A stretch of 64,000 nucleotides of DNA, from positions 310,001 to 374,000 of the forward strand of contig NZ_FPCI01000001.1 in the NCBI RefSeq assembly GCF_900116385.1. Reading direction: 5' to 3'. A model generated the notes under the pieces. That model saw only the letters and a program-made list of their open reading frames with translations, was not told where the DNA came from and did not search any database. Shown here piece after piece: positions 17,763 through 26,086 of the stretch (within the stretch, counting starts at the first letter, position 1; the number at the start of each line of letters is the position of its first letter). The position numbers and the translations under genes are program-made. This stretch comes from Pseudoxanthomonas sp. YR558 (GTDB lineage Bacteria; Pseudomonadota; Gammaproteobacteria; Xanthomonadales; Xanthomonadaceae).

Positions 17763-18665
17763 TCAAAACCAGATCCGGACACCCGCAACGACGCGGGTAT
17801 CGCGTGGCGATTCGCCTTCGGCGCGCCGCAGATCCGCGGTGTCGCCGAGGGCGCGCTCGTGCACGACACCGACATAGGGCGCGAAGCGGCGGCTCGCTTC
17901 GTAGCGCAGGCGAAGCCCCGCTTCGATGCCGGTCAAACCCCGGGCGATGCCGTAGTCCGGATCGTCCTTGGCGGCGAGGTCCACTTCCACCAGCGGCTGC
18001 AGGATCAGGCGGTTGGTGATGCGCAGCGTGTATTCGGCTTCGACATTTGCCGCGATCTGGCCGCCTTCGCCGACATACGCGGTCGCCGACACCTCGAAGC
18101 GGTACGGCGCCATGCCCTGCACCCCGAACGCCGCCCAGGTGCGCGCATCGCCGGGCGTGAAGTCGTGCTTGATGCCGGCGACCACGTCCCACCACGGTGA
18201 AACGCTACGGCCGTAAAGCACCTCGAGATCGGCACTTTCGGTGTGGCCGCCCATCCGTTCACCTTCGCTGCGCAGCCACAGCCGGTCGGTGTCGGTGCCG
18301 AACCACGCCATGCCTTCCCAGGCCTGACCGGTACCTTCGTCGGCGTCCCACGCTTCCAGTCGGTTGAACGTTACCTTGCGGTTGAACGCCGGGGCGTGCT
18401 GCATCGCATGGTGGTCGATGTCGGGAAACGCGGCCGCCAGATCGTCGGCGGTTACCGGCGGAATGGGTTCGTGCGGCGTCGTGGCAGCGCCCTCCGTCAT
18501 CGCGGCATGGTCGTGCTGTGCGTGCGCGTCTTGCTCGGACGAGACGGTCGTCGCCTGCGTAGCGTGTTGCGCGTGGTCATGGTGCTGCGCAAAGGCCGGA
18601 ACGCTCGTGCCCGCGAGCGCCGCGATCGCGGAGGCAACGCGCAGCAGGGTGGGGGAGGTCTTCAT
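17763..18665 (-). CDS. copB: Outer-membrane copper resistance protein CopB
   Basis: A 300-aa protein with a signal peptide (MKTSPTLLRVASAIAALAG...), a His-rich mature N-terminus (HHDHAQHATQ, HAQHDHAAM) and a C-terminal beta-barrel with aromatic-terminated strands ending in RIWF. This is the CopB/PcoB layout; the family binds or passes copper at the outer membrane. Its ATG overlaps the CopA multicopper oxidase stop by 4 bp, so the two are co-translated. Confidence 0.92.
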   Translation of the reverse strand: MKTSPTLLRVASAIAALAGTSVPAFAQHHDHAQHATQATTVSSEQDAHAQHDHAAMTEGAATTPHEPIPPVTADDLAAAFPDIDHHAMQHAPAFNRKVTFNRLEAWDADEGTGQAWEGMAWFGTDTDRLWLRSEGERMGGHTESADLEVLYGRSVSPWWDVVAGIKHDFTPGDARTWAAFGVQGMAPYRFEVSATAYVGEGGQIAANVEAEYTLRITNRLILQPLVEVDLAAKDDPDYGIARGLTGIEAGLRLRYEASRRFAPYVGVVHERALGDTADLRRAEGESPRDTRVVAGVRIWF

Positions 18666-20464
18666 GCTTCGATCCTCACTTCCCGCATCATGCCGGCTTC
18701 CATGTGGTACAGCAGATGGCAGTGGAACGCCCATCGCCCCAGCGCGTCGGCGCGTACGCGGTAGCTGCGTCGCGTGCCCGGGGGCATGTCGATGGTGTGC
18801 TTGCGCAGGTGGAAGCCGCCCTCGGCGTTCTCCAGATCGCTCCAGACGCCATGCAGGTGGATGGGATGCTGCATCATCGTGTCGTTGACCAGCACGATGC
18901 GCATGCGCTCGCCGTACTTCAGGCGCAGCGGCTCGGCACTGGCGAACGGAATACCGTCGAACGACCAGGCGAACTTCTCCATATGCCCGGTGAGGTGCAA
19001 CTCGACGGTGCGTCCTGGATCGCGGCCGTCCGGATCGTCGAACAGGCTGCGCATCGCACCGTAGGTCAGTACCTGGCGCCCGTTGTCGCGCAGGCCGATG
19101 CCAGGATCGTCGAGCTTGGGTTCGCTCGCGGACGATTGCATGTCGACGAGCGGGTTGCCGGTCTCGCTGGCCGGATGATTCGGCGCTGTCGACGCGTTGC
19201 CATGGGCGCCATGGTCCATCGCGCCCATGTTCGCGCCACAGCCGCCTTCACCCATCATCGCGCCGCAACCACCCTCCATGCCTTTCGCTGCGCCATGTCC
19301 GCCCATGTCGTGGCCCATGTCGGCCATCGTCAACAGCGGGCGCGGGTCGCGGGACGGAATCGGTGCGTCCAGGCCATCGCGCACGGCCAGCGTGCCGCGT
19401 GCATAGCCGGTGCGGCCCATGTCCTGCGCGAAAATCGTGAAGGCGTCCTGGCCGGCGGGTTCGACGATCACGTCGAAGGTTTCCGCCACTGCGATGCGGA
19501 ACTCGTCGACGCTGACCGGATGGATGTACTGCCCGTCGGCGGCGACCACGGTCATCTTCAGCCCGGGGATGCGCACGTCGAAGTAGGTCATCGCGCTGCC
19601 GTTGATGAAGCGCAGCAGGATCTTCTCGCCCGGTTTGAACAGGCCGGTCCAGTTGTGCGACGGCGCCGCGCCGTTCACCAGGTAGGTGTAGGTGTGCGCG
19701 TTGATGTCGGAGATGTCGGTGGGCGTCATCCGCATGCGTCCCCACATGCCGCGGTCTTCGATGGTTTCCGCCAGTCCGTCGCGCTTCGCATCGCGCACGA
19801 AATCCACCAGCGTGCGCTGGTAGTAGTTGTCGTGCTCCGGCATCTTCTTCATGCGGCGGTACAGCGCAGCGGGTTCCAGGTCGGTCCAGTCCGACAGCAG
19901 CACGACGTGTTCGCGGTCGTGGTGATAGGGCGGCGGGTCGCGCGGATCGATGATGAGTGCGCCGTACAGGCCGGCCTGTTCCTGGAACATGGAATGGCTG
20001 TGGTACCAGTACGTGCCGGACTGCTTCACCTGGAAGCGGTACTGGAAGGTCTCGCCCGGTGCGATGCCGTTGAAACTGAGCCCCGGCACGCCATCCATGT
20101 TCGATGGCAGGAGGATGCCGTGCCAATGGATCGAGGTCATGTCGCGCAGGCGGTTGCTGACACGCACGGTGACCGTGTCGCCCTCGCGCCAGCGCAGCGT
20201 GGGTGCCGGCAAGCTGTTGTTAACGGTGATCGCAGGCCGTGTGCGACCGGTGATGTCGACCGGCATCGCGCCGATGCTCAGGGCGAAATCGGTACCGGTA
20301 GCGAGGGCGGCGCCCCCGCGGCGCGCGGGCGTTCCGGCGGAGGCGGACGGGTGCGCCAGGCCGAGGCCGAGCGCAGCACCGCCGGCGGCCAGGCCGGTGA
20401 CGAATTGGCGGCGCGTGGGACGGAACGCACCCAGGCGTCCCGGTGTGGGGTCATCGTGATTCAT
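18662..20464 (-). CDS. copA: Periplasmic multicopper oxidase CopA (PcoA family)
   Basis: A 600-aa Tat-exported oxidase (twin-arginine signal RRQFVTGLAAGG). All four copper-binding blocks are present: HWHG, HSHS, HPIHLHG and the type 1/3 HCHLLYHMEAGMM at the C-terminus. Between cupredoxin domains there is a Met/His/Gly-rich insert (about 395-445), typical of CopA/PcoA and able to sequester copper. It oxidises Cu(I) in the periplasm and acts with CopB. It is preceded by copL across a 116-bp gap. Confidence 0.95.
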   Translation of the reverse strand: MNHDDPTPGRLGAFRPTRRQFVTGLAAGGAALGLGLAHPSASAGTPARRGGAALATGTDFALSIGAMPVDITGRTRPAITVNNSLPAPTLRWREGDTVTVRVSNRLRDMTSIHWHGILLPSNMDGVPGLSFNGIAPGETFQYRFQVKQSGTYWYHSHSMFQEQAGLYGALIIDPRDPPPYHHDREHVVLLSDWTDLEPAALYRRMKKMPEHDNYYQRTLVDFVRDAKRDGLAETIEDRGMWGRMRMTPTDISDINAHTYTYLVNGAAPSHNWTGLFKPGEKILLRFINGSAMTYFDVRIPGLKMTVVAADGQYIHPVSVDEFRIAVAETFDVIVEPAGQDAFTIFAQDMGRTGYARGTLAVRDGLDAPIPSRDPRPLLTMADMGHDMGGHGAAKGMEGGCGAMMGEGGCGANMGAMDHGAHGNASTAPNHPASETGNPLVDMQSSASEPKLDDPGIGLRDNGRQVLTYGAMRSLFDDPDGRDPGRTVELHLTGHMEKFAWSFDGIPFASAEPLRLKYGERMRIVLVNDTMMQHPIHLHGVWSDLENAEGGFHLRKHTIDMPPGTRRSYRVRADALGRWAFHCHLLYHMEAGMMREVRIEA

Positions 20465-20580
20465 GCAAGTTCATCCTGTGGATCCGTCGCAGGGTGTCAG
20501 CCCGTGCGGCGGTTTCCGTGTTGTTCGCGAACCGGTGCACGCAAGGCGACCGGCATTCGTAAGGCGCCGCGGGTGCGGCG

Positions 20581-20985
20581 TCAGGCGGTCAGGATGGGAG
20601 GTCGGTGCCGGTGCGAAAGGCGAGCGGAGGCGTGGCCGTCCGCAGCGTAGTCGGGCGCGGCCGCATGCAGCGGCGCACCGGTGCCCAGCCAGAGCGGCCA
20701 GACCAGTGCAGGCGCATGCTGGGTGCAGAAGCCATCGCAGGTGCCGGCCTTGCAGCAGTCCGGCGCGGCGTCCTGCGCGTGGTGGTCGCCGGCAACCTGC
20801 ATGCCAGCCATATCCCCGGTGTCCATGTCTTCATGACACGGGGGCGCGGGCATGTCGTCGCCGAGCATCGCGGCCGCCGGTGCGCCTTCCAAGGCGGTGC
20901 TTGCGGCCATGTGCGCGGACGCGCTGCCGTTCACCAGCAGAAGCAGGCAGAGCAGGGCACGCAACAGGGGCGCGAATCGGGCCAT
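20581..20985 (-). CDS. copL: CopL-like small Cys/His/Met-rich copper protein
   Basis: A 134-aa exported protein with a signal peptide (MARFAPLLRALLCLLLLVNGSASA) and a mature part rich in His, Met, Asp and Cys (CHEDMDTGDM, DHHAQDAAPDCCKAGTCDGFC). It ends in the RHRPPILTA tail common in this class. In Xanthomonas copL lies directly upstream of copAB and is needed for copper-induced expression of the operon; the gene order here is identical. ATG 20985 is preferred over 21003 because it starts the signal peptide. Confidence 0.82.
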   Translation of the reverse strand: MARFAPLLRALLCLLLLVNGSASAHMAASTALEGAPAAAMLGDDMPAPPCHEDMDTGDMAGMQVAGDHHAQDAAPDCCKAGTCDGFCTQHAPALVWPLWLGTGAPLHAAAPDYAADGHASARLSHRHRPPILTA

Positions 20986-21017
20986 GGCCGCATGATACGC
21001 CATCGCTGACGGACATA

Positions 21018-21036
21018 CCTTGGCGTAGGGTCAAGG
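21018..21036 (-). promoter_or_regulatory. Possible metal-responsive operator upstream of copL
   Basis: The + strand reads CCTTGGCGTAGGGTCAAGG, an imperfect palindrome with CCTTG/CAAGG arms. On the - strand it contains a TTGACC -35-like hexamer about 45 bp upstream of copL. The layout resembles CueR-type sites but the -10 element is weak. Confidence 0.4.
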
Positions 21037-21137
21037 CTTGGCTTCATCCGTACGCACCACGCCATGACAGGGACACGATATCCTTGCGGTGTTTCTTCGG
21101 CATTGGGCAGCGTGGCATTCGGATGGCGGGCACGGTA

Positions 21138-22157
21138 ATGACGAGCAGGGTGCCGGCAGGCGTATCTGAGGGTCGTGGTTCGGAAGAGGCCCATCCCCGC
21201 ATCATCGTTGCCGACGTGGGGGGCACCTATGCGCGCCTGGGCTGGACCGACGGCGTCGATGCCGACCAGGTCCACGATTACCGTCGCTACGCGTGCGCGG
21301 ACCATCCGAATCTCGCTTCGATCCTTCATGACTACGCCGCAGGCAGCCGCTGCCAGGGCGCGGTGGTCGCGATCGCGGGTGTGCTGGAAGGCGACCGGTT
21401 GATCAATTCCAACCTGCCGTGGGCTGTCTCGATGGAACAGACCCGCCAGGACGCCGGATTGTCCTGGGTGCAGCTGATCAATGATTTCGAAGCTGTCGCC
21501 AACGCGATGCCCGTGCTTGCGCGCGACACGTTGTCGCCGCTGACCCACGTCACCGAAAGCACCACGAACTCACCGGCGCTCGTGATCGGTCCGGGTACGG
21601 GCCTCGGTGCTGCTTTATGGATCGAAGGCCATCCGCCGCGCGTGCTCGCTACCGAAGTCGGCCAGGCAGCACTGGCTGCCGGCAACGATCTGGAAATGGA
21701 TGTGGTGCGTCGGCTGCTGCGCGAGCGCCGCCACCTCAACAATGAGCACGTGTTGTCCGGCACCGGTCTGATGAATCTTTACCGCTGCCTATGCGAACTG
21801 CGCGGCGGTACCGCGATCCACACCGACGCGGGCGCGCTGGTCGCTGCCGCGGAATCCGGCGATGGCCTGGCGCTTGAAACGCTGCAGATGTTCTGCGGCT
21901 GGCTCGGCAGCCTGGTCGGCGACCTGGCGATCATCTTCGGCGCCAAGGTCGTGTATCTCGCCGGCGGCGTCACCGCGCACATTCCCAAGTTCCTCCACGA
22001 CGGCCACTTCCTGGAGCGCTACCTCAACAAAGGCGTGATGTCCGAACGCTTGGAGCAGGTACCGGTGTGGCGGGTGGAGCACGGGCAGCTCGGGTTGCTG
22101 GGGGCTGCGGCTTGGTATCAGCAGCACAAGTCAGAGCGGAGTTCTACCGCTCCGTGA
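21138..22157 (+). CDS. glk: Glucokinase
   Basis: A 339-aa enzyme of the Glk (PF02685-type) family that phosphorylates glucose with ATP. The N-terminal phosphate motif is ADVGGTYARLGW, the glucose-binding region includes LINDFEAVANAMP, and GPGTGLGAALW and YLAGGVTAHI match later family blocks. ATG 21138 is chosen; an in-frame ATG at 21123 is an alternative and a much longer open frame upstream is a shadow of the copper region. It stands divergent from copL. Confidence 0.9.
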   Translation: MTSRVPAGVSEGRGSEEAHPRIIVADVGGTYARLGWTDGVDADQVHDYRRYACADHPNLASILHDYAAGSRCQGAVVAIAGVLEGDRLINSNLPWAVSMEQTRQDAGLSWVQLINDFEAVANAMPVLARDTLSPLTHVTESTTNSPALVIGPGTGLGAALWIEGHPPRVLATEVGQAALAAGNDLEMDVVRRLLRERRHLNNEHVLSGTGLMNLYRCLCELRGGTAIHTDAGALVAAAESGDGLALETLQMFCGWLGSLVGDLAIIFGAKVVYLAGGVTAHIPKFLHDGHFLERYLNKGVMSERLEQVPVWRVEHGQLGLLGAAAWYQQHKSERSSTAP

Positions 22158-22543
22158 GCTTGCACGCGGCCCTCCTCATCGGTGCACTCGCGATCGGTGC
22201 GGGGTTGTTGCTCTATCTGCCGTTCTTCGTTTGGTTCCGTTGGCGCGGCGCGAAGGGAAGAGGGTCTCCAACCACTATTCACGTGACCCGCTTGGGTGTG
22301 TGCTGGTACCTGTTCTGCGTCGCCATCATGTTCGCTGGCTTCGCCGTCGGATTCGTGGCGCCGCAGTCGTGGCTTGGCGCTCAGGTCCGCACTGTTTTTG
22401 GCGCTCTTGGATTCGCATATTTCGTGGCAATCGTGATGTCGTTCCTGGAGCGACTTCTTGTCAAGCATGGGCTTGTCTTCTCATACCAGATCAGACCTAT
22501 GCAGGACTCAGCCGACGCGCCTCAGGTGGCTACGAAGGATTGA
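22154..22543 (+). CDS. Small inner-membrane protein of unknown function
   Basis: A 129-aa protein beginning with GTG in a GTGA overlap with the glucokinase stop. Three hydrophobic segments are visible: residues 4-25, about 47-68 and 75-98. The tail is polar. Translational coupling to glk is seen, but no domain is recognised. It marks the last gene before the accessory island. Confidence 0.65.
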   Translation: MSLHAALLIGALAIGAGLLLYLPFFVWFRWRGAKGRGSPTTIHVTRLGVCWYLFCVAIMFAGFAVGFVAPQSWLGAQVRTVFGALGFAYFVAIVMSFLERLLVKHGLVFSYQIRPMQDSADAPQVATKD

Positions 22544-22741
22544 GATGCTGCAGAGTGGGGCACGCGTACGCGAATCAGAACCCCGTCTTTACCGGGTGGA
22601 CCGCGCGGCAAAGTGCTCCTCGCAGTCGCGGCTACAAGACAGGCGAGACGCACACCGGGCCGTAGTTGGGCTGTAGCCGGGGTACTTGTGAAGACGGTCA
22701 CGTTCTGATGTATGCTCGCCCCGCCAGCGTAGGGGTGCGCT

Positions 22742-22923
22742 ATGAAACGGATATTCATGCTTTTGTTGGCTGCCCAGTCGGCACTGCGGTCACATCTTCA
22801 AACGCGGACGCTTGCAGTAGGGCGAAACACGCGCGTGCGCAAGCGTATGAGGCAATGGGTGTAAGTCGGAACTTTCAAGCTTCCCGATATTGGGACGATC
22901 TCGTTTGGAACGCTTGCAAGTGA
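22742..22923 (+). pseudogene. Frameshifted remnant of a small exported DUF4124-associated protein
   Basis: ATG 22742 starts a signal-peptide-like MKRIFMLLLAAQSA but then runs out of frame. The +1 shifted frame (from about 22790) encodes a 38-residue tail, DACSRAKHARAQ...WNACK, ending at 22923. This tail aligns without gaps to the C-terminus of the intact protein at 53362-53793 with 19 of 38 identical residues, including both cysteines. One frameshift near 22790 would restore a short secreted protein. The DUF4124 domain itself is missing, so this is a decayed or rearranged paralogue. Confidence 0.6.
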
Positions 22924-23015
22924 CCGATGCCAAGCTCGTCGACGTCAATTCTGTCTTCTCGGAATGCGTTCGAGAGATGGAACGAACGTCTTCTCCTCTA
23001 CGCGGGGTTTACGCC

Positions 23016-23921
23016 ATGCCTACAGGCCCATGCCGTCTTTGCCAGCGGAACGATGAATTACAGTTGAGCCATGTTGTTCCCGCCTTTGTTTTTCGTTGGA
23101 TGCGGGAGTCCTCTGGCAATGGTCATTTACGTAGCACCGCATCACCCAACTTGCGTGTCCAAGATGGACCGCAAAAGCATTGGCTTTGCCGTGATTGTGA
23201 GGCTCGGTTAGGTCGATACGAGACAGCGTTTGCAGGCCAGCTCTTCCACCCTTATCTGGCGCAGTCTGGAAGACGGTTCTTATACGGCCCGTGGCTGCTG
23301 CGATTCTGTGTGTCGGTGTCATGGCGAAACTTGCTCATTCAGCTGGATCACCTATCGGATCAGAACTTCACAGAAAGTGAGCGCGATATGATCGCGCAGG
23401 CCGAACGGACCTGGCGCGAGTACTTGCTCGATCAAAGGCCGAACCCTGGCGTCTTCCGTCAGCTTCTATTGCCGCTAGACAGGATCGAAAGTAATCGGGA
23501 CGACCTGCCACCCAACATCAATCGTTACTTCATGCGCGCCATAGACATAGACCTTTGTCACGGTGGCCAGACAATATTCACTTACACCAAGCTGGGCAGA
23601 TTTGTGATCCTTGGCTTTATCAACGAACCACAACGGAATCAATGGGTCGGAGGCTGGGTGAACGCAAATGAGGGCAGGGTAGAGCCTAGGGAATACACAC
23701 TCCCAGCTCCCTTCGGGACCTATTTGATGAACAGGGCCTCGCACGTACGAGAGGCACTGGGAGGTCTGTCGCCGAGGCAGACGACCAGAATCGAGCAAGC
23801 TTTCCGCGCTAACGCAAACCAAATTGTTGGCAGTGATTTCTTCGAGGCGATGCAAGTCGATGTTGAGATGTTTGGGTCCAACGCATTCATGCCTCAGAAC
23901 AACCAATGGGAAGAGCAATAA
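23016..23921 (+). CDS. HNH-like zinc-motif protein, accessory
   Basis: A 301-aa protein. The N-terminus has CRLCQRNDELQLSHVVPAF, then about 50 residues later LCRDCEARLGRYE. Two CxxC pairs bracketing a S-H-x-x-P segment resemble the zinc-ribbon/HNH nuclease core (Cys4 zinc site with catalytic His), though the last HNH catalytic residues are not clear. The remaining 200 residues are unfamiliar. Base composition is more AT-rich than the flanking core genes. ATG 23016 is chosen because the motif begins five residues later; ATG 22977 is possible. Function unknown; a nuclease role is inference. Confidence 0.6.
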   Translation: MPTGPCRLCQRNDELQLSHVVPAFVFRWMRESSGNGHLRSTASPNLRVQDGPQKHWLCRDCEARLGRYETAFAGQLFHPYLAQSGRRFLYGPWLLRFCVSVSWRNLLIQLDHLSDQNFTESERDMIAQAERTWREYLLDQRPNPGVFRQLLLPLDRIESNRDDLPPNINRYFMRAIDIDLCHGGQTIFTYTKLGRFVILGFINEPQRNQWVGGWVNANEGRVEPREYTLPAPFGTYLMNRASHVREALGGLSPRQTTRIEQAFRANANQIVGSDFFEAMQVDVEMFGSNAFMPQNNQWEEQ

Positions 23922-23959
23922 ACGTTCTTCTTGACGAAAGATGATCTCTACACATCGAT

Positions 23960-24808
23960 TCAGTCCTGACTTCTAAAGCCAGAAAGCCAACTTTCATACT
24001 TCTCCTTGGGAGGAATAAGTCCCATCTTCCGTGGAGTCGAGAAATCAACCTTGCTAGCTTTACTTGCCTCATTCGTCATTTTCAGCAATCTCTCACGGAT
24101 GCGGCTTGCGTGGCTCTGCTGCTCCTCCGCAAGTTCAACAGAGAAAAAGATCACATCATCTGTGTACTCGGTAATTGCCACCATCGAGTCATGAAACATG
24201 GCATCGGTATTACCGTCTCTGCGTTTAAGACCGAAGTAGTTCTGTACGTACACGTCAGTCGTTAGGCCATGATGCTTGAATTTTTCGATCAGCTCTGTAC
24301 GTATCCCATTGGCATGAGATAGCTCTGTCAGTGACTGCTCAATCATGGCCGCCAGCGCTATCGATCTTCCAGGCACGAGCTCAGCGGCATAGGTCAGTGC
24401 CTTAAGAGCATCGATAGGAACCGTGAGCGGTGTGATCTGCACCATCTCTGCTTTAAACACGGTTACCTTGTCTGGCTTCACCCCTCGTAACAGCATGTCG
24501 TTGGTACGCTCAGCCTCAGCTCTTTCCGCGAAGTAGGCTTTGGACAATGGCGCTACATGTTGGTTCTTTACGCTCATTGCTTGATTTGCGATTGTCGACG
24601 CAACAACAACAATGGCATTGGCTTGCCTCAATGCGTCGCTCAGCTGCCTTCGTCTGTTGGCGCGTTCGGCTAGCCGCTGTGCACCCCAAACACCGAAGCC
24701 CGCACCGGCCAAGGCGGATAGAAATGCACTAATGAATTCGGAGTTAAGAAACGACCTGAGTGTATCCCAGGCGGCAGTAAGGCTCGGATCCAGACAGAAA
24801 GATGGCAT
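23960..24808 (-). CDS. Membrane-anchored protein of unknown function, accessory
   Basis: A 282-aa protein with one TM segment (about residues 24-46, FISAFLSALAGAGFGVWGAQ), followed by a basic stretch and a long helical cytoplasmic domain. No known domain is recognised. It converges on the HNH-like gene with a 38-bp gap and is AT-rich with less biased codon use than its neighbours, consistent with acquired DNA. Confidence 0.6.
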   Translation of the reverse strand: MPSFCLDPSLTAAWDTLRSFLNSEFISAFLSALAGAGFGVWGAQRLAERANRRRQLSDALRQANAIVVVASTIANQAMSVKNQHVAPLSKAYFAERAEAERTNDMLLRGVKPDKVTVFKAEMVQITPLTVPIDALKALTYAAELVPGRSIALAAMIEQSLTELSHANGIRTELIEKFKHHGLTTDVYVQNYFGLKRRDGNTDAMFHDSMVAITEYTDDVIFFSVELAEEQQSHASRIRERLLKMTNEASKASKVDFSTPRKMGLIPPKEKYESWLSGFRSQD

Positions 24809-25275
24809 GTGCAGTTCTACCCGCTGAGGTCTAATCGATCGTCGGAAGGATTAAAGATCGATTTTCAGGCTCAATGCACGTGCTGACCATCGACTCCTGA
24901 AGCATGCGCTATAGCGGAATATTCCTAGATGCTGTCCGTCGCAATAAATCCTTGTAGCACCAATGGCTTAACCGAAGGTGCCGATGTTCATAGCTCTAAA
25001 GCGGTTGATCCTAGATCTTGTTCGCGGCTCCATACGGAGCGAGCAGTGGCGGGCTTGGACGCGAACTAGGGAGAAAGGACAAGATCAAAGAATCACGACA
25101 CCAACCACCAGCGGGCCAGCCTTGCCCACCAGCCCCAATCCGGCTTGACATAATAGGCATTATGCGAAATTGTCTATGGGGCGAACTGGGCTGGTGGACC
25201 CGGCTGCTGGGCTGGTTTCTGAAAGGCCCTCCCCGTGCCGATAACCCCTCTAAAGGAACCTTGGAGGCGTTCGCA
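24809..25275. other. Non-coding stretch with a hairpin and a Xer/dif-like site
   Basis: No convincing gene in 467 bp; an 87-codon + strand frame at 25018 has no family support. It holds a perfect 8-bp inverted repeat AATCGATC/GATCGATT (24833-24840 and 24856-24863) followed by TTT, and the dif-like site at 25143-25170 listed separately. An upstream copy or part of a mobile element could have been lost here. Confidence 0.5.
25143..25170 (-). other. dif: dif-like XerC/XerD site, candidate chromosome dimer-resolution or filamentous-phage att site
   Basis: On the - strand the 28-bp site reads ATTTCGCATAA (11-bp arm), then TGCCTA (6-bp centre), then TTATGTCAAGC (11-bp arm). Compared with the gammaproteobacterial dif pattern as I remember it for Xanthomonas, 23 of 28 positions agree. 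Differences are two in the centre and three in the outer half of the last arm. The TTCGCATAATG core is the one used by Xanthomonas filamentous phages (Cf1, phiLf type) for integration. Phage-like small ORFs start about 100 bp away on the + strand. Confidence 0.68.
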
Positions 25276-25380
25276 TGTTGATGGATCAACCGCCGTGTTG
25301 GCAGGCCGGCCCTAAGCAGAACCCGTGCGCGTTGGCGCACTACGCACGCGTTGTTTACGGCCACCGAGCTTCGGGCTGAT
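25276..25380 (+). CDS. Tiny phage-type ORF
   Basis: A 34-codon frame starting ATG TTG ATG, with the product beginning MLMDQPPCWQAGPKQNPCA. A GGAACCTTGGAGG stretch lies 7-10 bases before the ATG and looks like a strong ribosome site. It overlaps the TTG start of the following phage-type gene. I recall similar Cys/Pro-rich mini-ORFs directly upstream of regulatory genes in xanthomonad filamentous phages; this memory needs a search. Confidence 0.45.
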
Positions 25381-25605
25381 TGGCTTGGCTGGAAACAGCG
25401 CGGCCGATACCTGGTGGCTCCCGATGGCCAACTAAGCAGCCCGGAGCGCATGCGCGGGATCATGTGGCGGCTGGACGCCGAAGCTCGCCGGGACGCTGCC
25501 CGTATCCGGAACGCCAAAGCGAAGGTTTCGCAGGGATCGGTCAAGGTCGTCGTCGTGGAACTGGCCGACTGGCACGCCCGTCACTTCGGCAGCCGGGCTG
25601 GTTAA
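25351..25605 (+). CDS. DUF3653-like small phage protein
   Basis: An 84-aa protein starting at TTG 25351. The opening LFTATELRADWLGWKQRGRYLVAP... with a W-x-G-W block and a following basic helix is the pattern of the DUF3653 proteins encoded by Xanthomonas and Xylella filamentous phages, where they are thought to be regulators. High third-position GC shows it is truly coding. It lies about 180 bp downstream of the dif-like site, as expected for an integrated inovirus end. Confidence 0.55.
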   Translation: MFTATELRADWLGWKQRGRYLVAPDGQLSSPERMRGIMWRLDAEARRDAARIRNAKAKVSQGSVKVVVVELADWHARHFGSRAG

Positions 25606-25686
25606 CCACCCGCTCCTTCCAGTCGCTTCCACCGTAGGGACTACCCGCCCCTACACCCCGGAGTATGATCCGGCCCAGGGGTACAC

Positions 25687-26055
25687 ATGGAACGTCTACA
25701 GCAACAGCGGCAGGAACGCCGGGAACGCACCGGCATTGTCCAAATCGTCCTGATCGCGGCCGTACTGCTCGCGGCCCTTTATGGTGGCCTGCGCCTGTTA
25801 GGCGGCACGCACGCGGCTTGGCAGGCAAGGAAAGACGAACGCACCGCGCACGCGGCCGCCATCAAGCAGGCGGCGAACAATGTCCAGCGCGGAGAGCAGC
25901 TTTCATACGAGGAAGCTCGCGACCGGCGGTTGATCGAGTACGAGCAAGAGCTTTCCGAGGGACTACAGTCCGGCCGATTGAAGTGCGTTCATGGCGTACT
26001 TTTTCGGCGCATCCCAAACGGTTGGGAGAACGTTCCAGGCGAACGATGTCGCTAG
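25687..26055 (+). CDS. Single-pass membrane protein of unknown function, possibly phage-derived
   Basis: A 122-aa protein with a basic N-terminus, one TM segment (about residues 16-37) and an alternating charged helix rich in Glu/Arg/Ala, ending in a short C-terminal domain with two cysteines (LKCVHG and GERCR). A CAGGGG ribosome site precedes ATG 25687. A GTAGGG/CCCTAC inverted repeat lies upstream (about 25634-25655). Family not recognised. Confidence 0.55.
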   Translation: MERLQQQRQERRERTGIVQIVLIAAVLLAALYGGLRLLGGTHAAWQARKDERTAHAAAIKQAANNVQRGEQLSYEEARDRRLIEYEQELSEGLQSGRLKCVHGVLFRRIPNGWENVPGERCR

Positions 26056-26086
26056 TAAGTGATCGGATCTCTATCCGGAGCAATCA

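Noticed and set aside
20463..21137. N-terminal extension of the glucokinase frame
   Set aside because: The extension is antisense to copL, and Arg/Pro-rich without motifs. The family motif begins shortly after the ATG at 21138.
22544..22741. Possible tRNA or structured RNA between the membrane protein and the degraded gene
   Set aside because: Local GC hairpins exist but no cloverleaf or T-loop (GGTTCGA) pattern can be drawn.
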